A DNA stretch of 23,638 nucleotides from assembly GCF_018531125.1 (NCBI RefSeq), contig NZ_JAHDSY010000014.1. One strand, written 5' to 3'. The DNA comes from Canibacter zhuwentaonis. Its GTDB lineage: Bacteria > Actinomycetota > Actinomycetes > Actinomycetales > Microbacteriaceae. The notes beneath the pieces were generated by a model. The model saw only the letters and a program-made list of their open reading frames with translations, did no database searches and was not told the origin of the DNA. This document shows, piece after piece, positions 1-7,665 of the stretch. Both the position numbers and the translations under genes were made by a program. Each line of letters opens with the position of its first letter. Position 1 is the stretch's first letter.

Positions 1-63
1 TTGTTTTGTTAAAGCTAAAGCTTGGAGCTTTCACAGGTTTCAGGTGTTTATTTGGAGGTTGTT

Positions 64-3000
64 TTGACTGGTGTGGTTTTCCTGCTACTAAAAGCACGGG
101 GTGTTGTTTCAAACATTCTCACGCTGGCGCTGGTGTTCAGCACACTAGCTAGCGCGCAAACAGGGCAAACCGTTGCTGGTGTGGGTGTTGCAACAGGGCA
201 AAACACGCTGCTGCAAGTAGCAGGTGATAAACCCGTTAAACCCACCACAACTACCACCAGCCTACAACCAAACAACACTGGTGCAAACAACACAAGCAAA
301 ACCAAACCAGCAACAAACCCCCCGCACACTACACAACTACCAGCCGGAATAAACCGCACCACATTTTTAGAAGGACTAATTAAAACTAGAACCGAAATTA
401 ACGGACAAACACAATACCATCCCGGTGAAACTATCAGCATCAGTGTATACACAGACTATGATGAAACAAAATACGATCTTTTAGATGCCATCACCCTCAA
501 CGGAGAAACTCATTATACGGTTACAGTTAACGTTGCTGTTACACTACCGCAAGGATTTGAAATATCACCCCAGGTGTTAACAAGAGGCCCCTTCACGCAG
601 GATTGCACAACCAATTTTACTTGCCCTTTCGGTTACAGTTTTAGTTACAACCCACAGTCGCGTGTGATACAAGCTAGTTACAAGGTTTATCACGATAAAT
701 TTGTTGGCGGTGGGCAACTGTTTGAGATTATTACAATACCGGGTACTGCAACAAACCATATTGGGTCTCACACGGTTAGGACTACCGCTGATGGAGTGAT
801 TGAGTTTCCTATTGGCAAACTTGGTGGTGTTGCCGAGAGAGCTAATTTCACCGCTGTTGAATCCGATGCTACGTTTCGTGTTGTACCCCGTAAAACCACG
901 CTAACAGCCGCGTTTACACCTGTGGGGCTTACCGAAGGACAGGTTGTTGTCAGCGGTAATGTTGTGTGTACTTTTCCTGGTAGCCAGCCAAGCAGGAAAA
1001 CTCTGATGTTTACTCTGAAACACAACGAGCTAGCAGGCGGCAAATGGAACAGAGAATTAAACAACATGGTTGATGCAGGTAGCACCTGTGTGATAACCAT
1101 TAACAAGGGCGCTGTTCCAGCAGGTTGGAAATGGAAAATACCCGACCGGATCACCCAAACAGAAAGAAACATCACCACACCACGCACCAGCACAATACGG
1201 CTAGATAAGGACTGCACAAACCGGCGGCAATGCACACAAGATGGTTTTGAATGGAGATATAATCAACAGTCACACAGGCTCACCGGTAGTTTCCCAATCC
1301 CCAACAAACACTACAAGGACGGCGGTGAGTACCAGCTTTTTGAGGAACTTAACATAACAGGAACAGTCACAGGCACACCCAACACATCCCACACAGTTAC
1401 CACTACCGCTGACGGGCGTTTAGATTTTATTTACATCGACTTTAAAACCAATTCTCGTGTTAATGATGTGCAAGAATATTTCACCGCTATTCCCTCTCAA
1501 GCTGTGTTTCAGATTATACCCCGTAAAACCACGCTAACAGCCTCGTTTACACCTGTAGGGCTTACCGAAGGACAGGTTGTTGTAACAGGCCAGGTTTTAT
1601 GCATTAACCCCCAAGGCCAATCAGACAGGCGTAACATCATGTTTACTCTAAAACACAACCAGCTAGTAGGCGGCAAATGGAACAGAGAATTAAACAACAT
1701 GGTTGATGCAGGTAGCACCTGTGTGATAACCATTGTTAAGGGCGCTGTTCCAGCAGGCTGGAGATGGAAAACACCTGACCGGATCACCCAAACAGAACAA
1801 AACATCACCAGCTCACGCACCAGCACAATACGGCTGGAGGTTGAAAAAATACCAATCGAAGTATCCACCGAAACAACTATTGTGCACAAACACAAACAGC
1901 AAACCCCTCAAGGCAACCCCGGCACAGGACAACCTGAAAACCCCGCCCCTGCGGGGGATGCGATTGCTGGGGTAGTGTTTAAGATTCAAAAACTCAATCT
2001 TAATCTCACACAAAACACCGACTGGATGATGCTTAAAACCCTAACCGTTGACGATGCTAAAAACAGGGTAGTAGCGGGGTTTGAAACTATTAAAACAACA
2101 AACCTTAACGGGGAAGCCACATTCGATAATCTTGATATTGGTGCTTATCTGGTTACAGAAACCAATGCGCCCGATAATGTGGTTAAAAAGGCTGCGCCTT
2201 TTATTGTTACCGTACCCCACCCAAACGGCAACAACACGTGGAACTATAACGTACACGTCTACCCAAAAAACACTGTTAGCGCTAAACCAACTAAAACCCT
2301 AGACGATACAAACGCTATAAAAATCGGTGACAGTGTCACCTGGACTATCACACAAGTACTACCAGAACTCCAACAAGGCGAAACATTCACAGAAGTAAGC
2401 TTCACAGACCAGCTTGCCGAAAAACTAGACTACGTTAACACTACCGCGCAAGTTGACGGCATGGAGGTTAATGTAACCGTTACCGCCACAGGTGACGGAA
2501 ACCGAACCCTAACAGGTCACTTAGATGACACAACAACCCTCAGAGGAGGTCAAACTGTTACATTCAAAATCACAACCAAAGTAAACAAACCCGGGAAGAT
2601 TGTAAACACCGCCAACGTTAGAATCAAAACCTCTAATGGAGGAGATACCACACAGCAAACCCCAGACCCAGGACAGAGTCCGGGTGGTGCACCAACCCTC
2701 ATCTACGGGTATTTTGATATACAAAAATACGTTAAAGACACCATGATCGCAATATCAGACGCAACCTTCGAGTTCTACAAAAGCACGGATTGCACGGGCA
2801 ACAAAGTAGACTTTGGAGAAACTCTCGTAACCGTTGATACGGGTAGGCTAGTTGGAGCCATTGCGGTTAAAGCCGGCACATACAGCATAAAGGAAATTAA
2901 AGCCCCAACCGGATACGTGCTTAACACAATGTGTTTCCCGGTTACCGTGGGTGAAAATAACACTCTAACTAAACCTGCAACAGTAACTGTCTACAACAGC

Positions 3001-3156
3001 AAAGTCACTGTTCCTGCGCTTCCTCTAACCGGCGCACAAGGCCAAACAATCATGCTAACAACCGGTGGAATACTCATAACAGCTGGAATAGCAGCCGTTG
3101 CTATAGTACACAGGAAACGAAAACTCACCGCAAACAAAAACACTATACAACATTAA
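64..3156 (+). CDS. LPLTG-anchored pilin-like surface protein with duplicated N-terminal domain
   Basis: Predicted wall-anchored surface protein of about 1030 residues resembling SpaA-type Gram-positive backbone pilins. The TTG at 64 is chosen because GGAGG (54-58) lies 5 nt upstream; TTG at 22 and 52 are in frame but lack a ribosome site, and in-frame stops at 10 and 16 close the 5' side. Residues 1-35 are a signal peptide ending near LASAQT, followed by a Thr/Asn/Pro linker. Residues about 180-591 hold two copies of one domain unit. From about 632 the protein is pilin-like: a CnaB-type domain (FKIQK; E-box YLVTETNAPD, Glu699), a pilin motif W..NVHVYPKN (Trp726, Lys735), a middle isopeptide-type domain (about 740-880), and a second CnaB domain (FDIQKY, Lys888; YSIKEIKAPTGY, Glu944). 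It ends with LPLTG (986-990), a hydrophobic segment and a basic tail. Class C sortases use the YPKN lysine to polymerise pili, but no sortase gene is in this window. Pilin polymerisation is inferred; surface anchoring is well supported. Confidence 0.88.
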   Translation: MTGVVFLLLKARGVVSNILTLALVFSTLASAQTGQTVAGVGVATGQNTLLQVAGDKPVKPTTTTTSLQPNNTGANNTSKTKPATNPPHTTQLPAGINRTTFLEGLIKTRTEINGQTQYHPGETISISVYTDYDETKYDLLDAITLNGETHYTVTVNVAVTLPQGFEISPQVLTRGPFTQDCTTNFTCPFGYSFSYNPQSRVIQASYKVYHDKFVGGGQLFEIITIPGTATNHIGSHTVRTTADGVIEFPIGKLGGVAERANFTAVESDATFRVVPRKTTLTAAFTPVGLTEGQVVVSGNVVCTFPGSQPSRKTLMFTLKHNELAGGKWNRELNNMVDAGSTCVITINKGAVPAGWKWKIPDRITQTERNITTPRTSTIRLDKDCTNRRQCTQDGFEWRYNQQSHRLTGSFPIPNKHYKDGGEYQLFEELNITGTVTGTPNTSHTVTTTADGRLDFIYIDFKTNSRVNDVQEYFTAIPSQAVFQIIPRKTTLTASFTPVGLTEGQVVVTGQVLCINPQGQSDRRNIMFTLKHNQLVGGKWNRELNNMVDAGSTCVITIVKGAVPAGWRWKTPDRITQTEQNITSSRTSTIRLEVEKIPIEVSTETTIVHKHKQQTPQGNPGTGQPENPAPAGDAIAGVVFKIQKLNLNLTQNTDWMMLKTLTVDDAKNRVVAGFETIKTTNLNGEATFDNLDIGAYLVTETNAPDNVVKKAAPFIVTVPHPNGNNTWNYNVHVYPKNTVSAKPTKTLDDTNAIKIGDSVTWTITQVLPELQQGETFTEVSFTDQLAEKLDYVNTTAQVDGMEVNVTVTATGDGNRTLTGHLDDTTTLRGGQTVTFKITTKVNKPGKIVNTANVRIKTSNGGDTTQQTPDPGQSPGGAPTLIYGYFDIQKYVKDTMIAISDATFEFYKSTDCTGNKVDFGETLVTVDTGRLVGAIAVKAGTYSIKEIKAPTGYVLNTMCFPVTVGENNTLTKPATVTVYNSKVTVPALPLTGAQGQTIMLTTGGILITAGIAAVAIVHRKRKLTANKNTIQH
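601..1203 (+). repeat. Domain repeat unit A inside the pilin-like gene
   Basis: First of two homologous coding units. It opens with a Cys-containing segment (DCTTNFTC) and a TTADG motif. The last 309 bases (895-1203) encode a compact domain starting TTLTAAFTPVGLTEGQVVV, with one Cys in GNVVC and a second in GSTCVIT, then GAVPAGWKWK. The paired-Cys pattern resembles DUF5979-type repeats of actinobacterial surface proteins; that assignment is by eye. Confidence 0.8.
1210..1836 (+). repeat. Domain repeat unit B inside the pilin-like gene
   Basis: Second copy of the unit. Its last 309 bases (1528-1836) align without gaps to 895-1203 and are nearly identical in places, for example the codons for KWNRELNNMVDAGSTCVIT. 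The first half is more diverged (DCTNRRQCTQDGFEWRYN) and 24 bases longer relative to unit A. High identity only in the second half suggests recent duplication or gene conversion there. Confidence 0.8.
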
Positions 3157-3197
3157 CAAACTTCCTATACTAACTAATAGGTTGAACCAAAAAAGCA

Positions 3198-3235
3198 GGT
3201 GGGTGCTGTGTGATTAGATTCACACAACACCCACC
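3198..3235 (+). terminator. Hairpin terminator after the pilin-like gene
   Basis: A 16-base stem GGTGGGTGCTGTGTGA pairs across the loop TTAGAT with TCACACAACACCCACC, with one C-A mismatch. The plus-strand T-tract is weak (TTTCA). The minus strand carries TGCTTTTTTGG after the stem, so it may also stop minus-strand transcription. Confidence 0.65.
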
Positions 3236-3240
3236 TTTCA

Positions 3241-3824
3241 CACCCACCACCACACCACACACCACCACACACGTTTTTTGGGTGTTTAAATCGCCTGGTT
3301 CTCTAGCGTTAAAAGGTTTCTTTCGAAACTTGTGTTCTCGTGGAGTTAAAACTTTATACAGTGTGGTTTTGTGCCGGTTTAGCATTTATCATGCCAGTTG
3401 TACAAGAGTAGTGAGGTTGTGGGGTTTAACGCTCCAGGAGGAGTGCTAGAACAGCCCGCTCTCTCCTTGTATAGTCTAGAAACCAACCAACCCAACTGCC
3501 CTGTACCAGTAACCCGCAACCAGCGACTGGCTAAAACAACCACACCACATACCGTCACCCTACCCGTAACCGTCTGTGTGCTAGTAGCCCGGCTGTGACA
3601 CCTGCTGTGAGTACACCAGCTCCTGCTAGATACAGCCAGTCGGATGCTACACCACCGGTGAGTGGTAACGGTGGTGCAACAGCCACAAACTTACCACCCA
3701 CAACAAACCAAATACCCCAAAAAAATGGGGGTCACGTAAACACGCAATCCTTTTTGTTTGCGTCTCGCACGGGCGTGTGCTGTTGTTTGTGAGCTTGTGT
3801 TGGTGTGTGAGCATATGGTGACGC
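3241..3824. other. Gene-poor, probably decayed stretch
   Basis: No convincing gene in 584 bases. It starts with CA-rich simple sequence (about 3239-3280). The plus strand is then A/C-rich to about 3720 and G/T-rich after 3740. Short open frames (3398-3598 and 3595-3792) give Pro/Thr/Asn-rich peptides like surface-protein linkers but lack usable ribosome sites; GGAGGAG at 3437-3443 has no in-frame start at a proper distance. Hairpins lie at 3650-3676 (CACCACCG/CGGTGGTG) and 3715-3730 (CCCC, A-rich loop, GGGG). This may be the eroded 5' part of the surface gene whose tail lies at 3960-4409. Confidence 0.5.
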
Positions 3825-4409
3825 GTGGAGTGTGGGGTGCTCGGGTGGGGCGCTCTTTTTGTGCCTTTGCGGGTTTGTTGGTGTGGGGTTGGTTTTGTTG
3901 TTGGGGTGGTTTGTTTGGGCGTTCTCTTGTTATGGGGGTTCTTTATTTGTTGGCGTGTGTTTGAGACTGTGGGTGAGTTTCCTATGCCGGGTTTTGTTAG
4001 TTTTACAGGAAGTGTTGTGTGTAACACTGATCCTAGATGGAATAAAGATTTTAGTTTTGATTTTGGTTATGCTTATTTACAGGGTAGGCGGGTTTCGAGG
4101 TTGTTTTCTGATCAGGTATGGTCGGGTAGTGATTGTGTTGTGACTGTTTATAAGGGTGATACTCCTGCTGGTTGGGTGTGGATGGATAAAACTCCTGTTG
4201 TGCTAAATCAGAGGAATGTTCAAGCTGCTGGTGGTGTTTTAGTCGGGTTGGATGTTGTGCGTGTTCTAGTTAACGCTCCGCCGTTGCTGTTTACTGGTGG
4301 TGTTGCGTCTGACTGGGTGTATTTGACTGGTGTGGGTGTGCTTGTGGCTAGTGTTGTGGCTGGGCTTGTGGTGCGTCGCCGATTACGGGCTGAAGCACAG
4401 GGCAGTTAA
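3825..4409 (+). CDS. C-terminal remnant of a paralogous surface protein with degenerate sorting signal
   Basis: The recognisable part begins near 3960. It encodes one copy of the domain seen twice in the upstream pilin-like protein: SFTGSVVC, then SGSDCVVTVYKGDTPAGWVW, matching SGNVVC and GSTCVITINKGAVPAGWKW. The end mimics a wall-sorting signal: PLLFTGG, a hydrophobic stretch (WVYLTGVGVLVASVVAGLVV) and the basic tail RRRLRAEAQGS. The expected LPFTG reads LLFTG, and one base change (CTG for CCG) would explain it. The GTG at 3825 has no ribosome site. The Gly/Val/Trp/Cys-rich segment before 3960 appears in two frames and is probably a product of G/T-rich DNA, not a signal peptide. A frame change near 3960 is possible, since the frame of an ATG at 3815 ends at 3964. 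Probably a pseudogene fragment, though a short secreted protein cannot be excluded. Confidence 0.5.
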   Translation: MECGVLGWGALFVPLRVCWCGVGFVVGVVCLGVLLLWGFFICWRVFETVGEFPMPGFVSFTGSVVCNTDPRWNKDFSFDFGYAYLQGRRVSRLFSDQVWSGSDCVVTVYKGDTPAGWVWMDKTPVVLNQRNVQAAGGVLVGLDVVRVLVNAPPLLFTGGVASDWVYLTGVGVLVASVVAGLVVRRRLRAEAQGS

Positions 4410-4435
4410 ACCGGGCTGTTTTATAGGTTAAGAAG

Positions 4436-4465
4436 GGGTGTGTGGACTGTTTAGTTCACACACCC
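4436..4465 (+). terminator. Hairpin after the surface-protein remnant
   Basis: GGGTGTGTGGAC pairs across TGTTTA with GTTCACACACCC, including one G-T pair. No T-tract follows, so termination is uncertain. Its layout resembles the hairpin after the pilin-like gene. Confidence 0.45.
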
Positions 4466-4755
4466 TGTAGCAGAGTTGCGAGGCTGCATCAGGGCTGAAA
4501 CAGTGGGGTTATTTGCAAATGTTGCGCCCGGCTGCAAAATCTGTTTTTGCGCGGAAAATCCCACGATTTTATGGGATAAAAAATTAGTGTCATAGGGGTG
4601 TATTAGGATTAATTCCACAGCTTTTGGAAGGTTCGAGAGTTATTCCAGATTTGATATTGTTTGCGTATTGTACTAATTTTGTAGCATGTGTAACTGAAAA
4701 TGCACGTGTCTTATATATGTAAGGCTAATACTAATTAATGTTTAAGGAGTGGGTT
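4466..4755 (+). promoter_or_regulatory. Upstream region of the TAP-like hydrolase gene
   Basis: AT-rich non-coding region. It includes an inverted repeat ATCCCA - 8 bases - TGGGAT (4558-4577) followed by six A residues. A TATATAT run (4712-4718) could be a -10 element, but no good -35 is at the right distance. AAGGAG at 4744-4749 is the ribosome site and sets the start at the ATG of 4756 instead of the in-frame ATG at 4738. Confidence 0.4.
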
Positions 4756-7344
4756 ATGCAAAAATCCCCTTACGGCAAAAGAGCTAAGTGTTTGGGCGCA
4801 GTAGCGTTCCTTTCACTTACTCTTTCTGCTCTAAATCCCGCTGCCGCGTTCGCAGAGTCCGGGGTTGCAACCGAAGAAGAAAATAAGCAGCAACTCGAGC
4901 AGCAGGTTTCTGCCGGTGGTGACGTTGTTTACGCGCCAGGGGCGGAAGGTTTTGTTGCAGCAGCTCGTGAGCTGCTGCAGAAAGACACGGTGCAACAGCA
5001 GGTGCCTAGCGAAGAGGAAGAGCAGGATGCGCCAGTAACCGAGCAAAATCCTGCAGAGTTTACGGAAGCACAAGCGGAGGTTCCTAATCCGCTTGATTTC
5101 GCTAGTCAGAAGCCTGATCCCGATAGCTTCTTGATCCCACAGGCTGCAGAGCGTTACAAAACCACCGCTGGCGATTACAAGATTGGGCAGCCACTTTCCG
5201 GTGGCAAGGCTAATGGCGCAGTTGTTTCAGGTCTTGAGAGCTATTACGATCAGTTAGTTAATTGGGGCAGCTGTAAAGGCTTCAGCCCAACAAATGACTC
5301 TTCGTTTGACAATGCTGCTCTCCAGTGCGGATATTTGATCGTGCCTGTTAACTACTCAAACCCTACGGGCCCAACCGCAGCTATTGCGCTGTTGAAAGTT
5401 CCAGCAAAAAAGCCTGATGAAAAGATCGGTACGGTTTTTGTTGATCCTGGCGGACCTGGCGGATCAGGCGTTTCAACCGCTGTCGCTATGTTTGATGCAA
5501 CTGGCGAACTGCGTGACCGCTTTGACATTGTAGGCTTTGATCCGCGTGGCGTTGCAGCTTCGCTACCGATGATTCGTTGCAAATCTTCAGCTGCTTTTGA
5601 CGCACAGCGCGGCGGCAGTGATGAGCTTAAAGCAGCGGATCTCGATAAGATCTTGAAGCACAACACAGAAGAGTGCTACAAGAACACAGGCAAGGGCTTC
5701 AATGTTAGCGGCGAAACTTTCATCAATAACGTGGGCACAACAAACGTTGTTAAAGACCTTGACATTGCTCGTTCAGCAGTGGGAGACAAGAAACTCAGCT
5801 ATCTGGGTTACTCTTATGGTACTTCTATTGGTTACCATTACGCAAAGCAGTTTCCTGATAACATTCGCGCGCTAGTGCTTGACGGCGTTGTAAACCCGCT
5901 TCAAAATAATCCTGAGCTTGAAAAGAAATACTCTGAGTACACCAAAAACGTAGTTGGAGATCAGAATCTTTCATCAGAGCTTACACAGATTCAGGGATTC
6001 CAGGCTACATTCGAGCAGTTCTTGAAAGCCTGCGTTAAAGGCTTTAACAACAGACCTTGTGCGCTCGGTACCTCGACAGACACGAAAGTGCTGTTCGCAG
6101 AATATCAGAAGATCGTGCAAAAAGCTTGGGGTGCTAAAACCTATCAGACAAAAGAGGCTAAGCCACGTGCGGTTAGCTTCAACGACACCATTACAGGTGT
6201 AATCCTTGCGATGTACGGTGAGCACCTGTGGTCATACTTGAACATAGCTCTTCAGCAGCTGAAAGAGAGCAACGACGGCAGCACCATTATGTTGCTTGCT
6301 GACACGTACTATTCGCGTAACCCCTCCACAGGTCTCTATGGTTACGATGACTCTGCCTTTCAGACAATCTGGTGCAACGACAACGGTCAGGACATTAAGC
6401 ATGACGATGCCAAAGTCATTGCTGAAGCTAAGAAGCGTTACGAACTAGCTCCTTTTACGGATCCGGGTCGTGATGCCAGCGGTAAACAGCGCGGTCTCGA
6501 GCCAGCAGCTGACTGGTGCACCTACTACAAGGTTAAAGATACCTTGCCACAGGGTGAAGAGCTAAAGGCTATGCCTAATATCCTTTACATCTCAACCACT
6601 TACGACTCTGCAACCCCTTATCAGGATGGTATTGTTGCGGCAGCTGTAACCGGCGCTACCGTACTGTCAGCTGTTGGTAACAGCCACACTTCGTACTATC
6701 CAGGAACTGGTGATTGCGTTGAAGAAATAACCAACCGTTATTTCGTTGACCTTATTGCTCCAACGGATATTACAGGAGCTACAGACGTTGACACTAAAGA
6801 CATCTATTCAAGGGTAGTTAAGGGAAATCAGTGTCGGGTTGATTCTTTCCGTGCAGTTCCTAAACTGACCGTGAAAGAGGTGCAGCCAGTGGGTGGTGTA
6901 GCTGAGGTTTTAGCTACCGGTCTTGTTCGCAACACCGCTTACACCCTTGCTTTGCCTGAGGGATACGTTGCGGCTGAAGAAGGCGGCAATACGGTTGTTG
7001 CTGACGTAAACGGCGTGGCAATATTCCGTGTTAAACTTGCTGAGGGCTCAAAGCGTGGCGCGGCTGAATTCAAAGTTGCGCCAGCTGAAGGTGAGATCAC
7101 CGATCCTCTGGTGACTGCAACAGCTACGTTGGAGCTGTTCACTGACGCTCCTGTTGTAGCACCTGATGTAACAGTTCCTGTGTCGTCTGAGAAGAAAGAT
7201 GACGTTGCGAAAACCACTAAAGACAAGAAACTAGTAAACACCGGTGGTGGCGACATTGCGCTTCCGCTGCTGATTGCTGGTGGACTGCTGGTGGTCGGAG
7301 CTGGTAGCGTACTAGTTGCGCGCCGCAGGTCAGCAAAAGCATAG
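4756..7344 (+). CDS. Secreted TAP-like alpha/beta hydrolase (tripeptidyl aminopeptidase family), wall-anchor-like C-terminus
   Basis: Predicted exported serine peptidase/esterase of 862 residues. AAGGAG ends 6 nt before this ATG. The signal peptide ends near AAAFAES. An acidic, Gln/Glu-rich segment (about 25-125) precedes the catalytic domain. Visible elements are GGPGGSG (oxyanion-hole region), FDIVGFDPRG, the nucleophile elbow GYSYG (Ser353), Asp617 in YDSATPYQDG and His644 in GNSHTSYY; the last region matches TAP-like C-terminal domains. Relatives such as Streptomyces tripeptidyl aminopeptidases are near 500 residues. The extra C-terminal part is a beta-rich region, then a linker, LVNTG (826-830), a hydrophobic segment and ARRRSAKA. 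LVNTG resembles the LAXTG signals of class E sortases, so wall anchoring is inferred. Substrate unknown; peptide nutrient release is a reasonable guess. It is transcribed alone and ends at a strong terminator. Confidence 0.85.
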   Translation: MQKSPYGKRAKCLGAVAFLSLTLSALNPAAAFAESGVATEEENKQQLEQQVSAGGDVVYAPGAEGFVAAARELLQKDTVQQQVPSEEEEQDAPVTEQNPAEFTEAQAEVPNPLDFASQKPDPDSFLIPQAAERYKTTAGDYKIGQPLSGGKANGAVVSGLESYYDQLVNWGSCKGFSPTNDSSFDNAALQCGYLIVPVNYSNPTGPTAAIALLKVPAKKPDEKIGTVFVDPGGPGGSGVSTAVAMFDATGELRDRFDIVGFDPRGVAASLPMIRCKSSAAFDAQRGGSDELKAADLDKILKHNTEECYKNTGKGFNVSGETFINNVGTTNVVKDLDIARSAVGDKKLSYLGYSYGTSIGYHYAKQFPDNIRALVLDGVVNPLQNNPELEKKYSEYTKNVVGDQNLSSELTQIQGFQATFEQFLKACVKGFNNRPCALGTSTDTKVLFAEYQKIVQKAWGAKTYQTKEAKPRAVSFNDTITGVILAMYGEHLWSYLNIALQQLKESNDGSTIMLLADTYYSRNPSTGLYGYDDSAFQTIWCNDNGQDIKHDDAKVIAEAKKRYELAPFTDPGRDASGKQRGLEPAADWCTYYKVKDTLPQGEELKAMPNILYISTTYDSATPYQDGIVAAAVTGATVLSAVGNSHTSYYPGTGDCVEEITNRYFVDLIAPTDITGATDVDTKDIYSRVVKGNQCRVDSFRAVPKLTVKEVQPVGGVAEVLATGLVRNTAYTLALPEGYVAAEEGGNTVVADVNGVAIFRVKLAEGSKRGAAEFKVAPAEGEITDPLVTATATLELFTDAPVVAPDVTVPVSSEKKDDVAKTTKDKKLVNTGGGDIALPLLIAGGLLVVGAGSVLVARRRSAKA

Positions 7345-7402
7345 CCTTTAAAGTTAGGTTGCCTTAAGGTTCTATTGCTTAGGTTATAGAATCAAAACGG
7401 TA

Positions 7403-7435
7403 AAAGCCGGGTGGGATACTATACCGCCCGGCTTT
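7403..7435 (+). terminator. Rho-independent terminator of the TAP-like hydrolase gene
   Basis: AAAGCCGGGTGG pairs across a 9-base loop with CCGCCCGGCTTT (one G-T pair). The final T residues are part of the stem. It lies 58 bases after the stop codon. Confidence 0.8.
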
Positions 7436-7603
7436 CGCTGTGTGTTATGTTGTTGTGTGAAAGCGGATGCCCCGCGCAATGGTGCGCCCGCAGAAAAGGG
7501 GCGCAGAAATAGTCACCGGTTGCGGAAGAAGTGCTTCAGCCTTGAAAAAGAGACGTCCACCGAAGAAGAAGGCATTACGCCTTAGGCAAATTATCGGAGT
7601 TGC

Positions 7604-7643
7604 AAAAAGGTCTCGATAGTTGCAGCAACTATCAACACCTTTT
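7604..7643 (-). terminator. Bidirectional terminator after aspS
   Basis: Read on the minus strand, AAAAGGT and GATAGTTG pair with CAACTATC and ACCTTTTT, ending in five T residues 22 bases beyond the aspS stop. The mirror strand also ends in TTTT, so it can serve both directions. Between this and the preceding terminator (7441-7603) I see no gene, only the small hairpin AAGGC/GCCTT near 7570. Confidence 0.75.
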
Positions 7644-7665
7644 AATTTGAGAGTTAGCTTTAAGC

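Noticed and set aside
3758..3964. Hydrophobic 68-residue frame before the surface-protein remnant, considered as a signal peptide gene
   Set aside because: Gly/Val/Trp/Cys-rich text arises in several frames from G/T-rich DNA, and it is out of frame with the recognisable domain.
7354..7385. Two TTAGGTT copies resembling DtxR half-sites
   Set aside because: They are direct repeats 25 bases apart between a stop codon and its terminator, not in a promoter, and do not form the palindrome.
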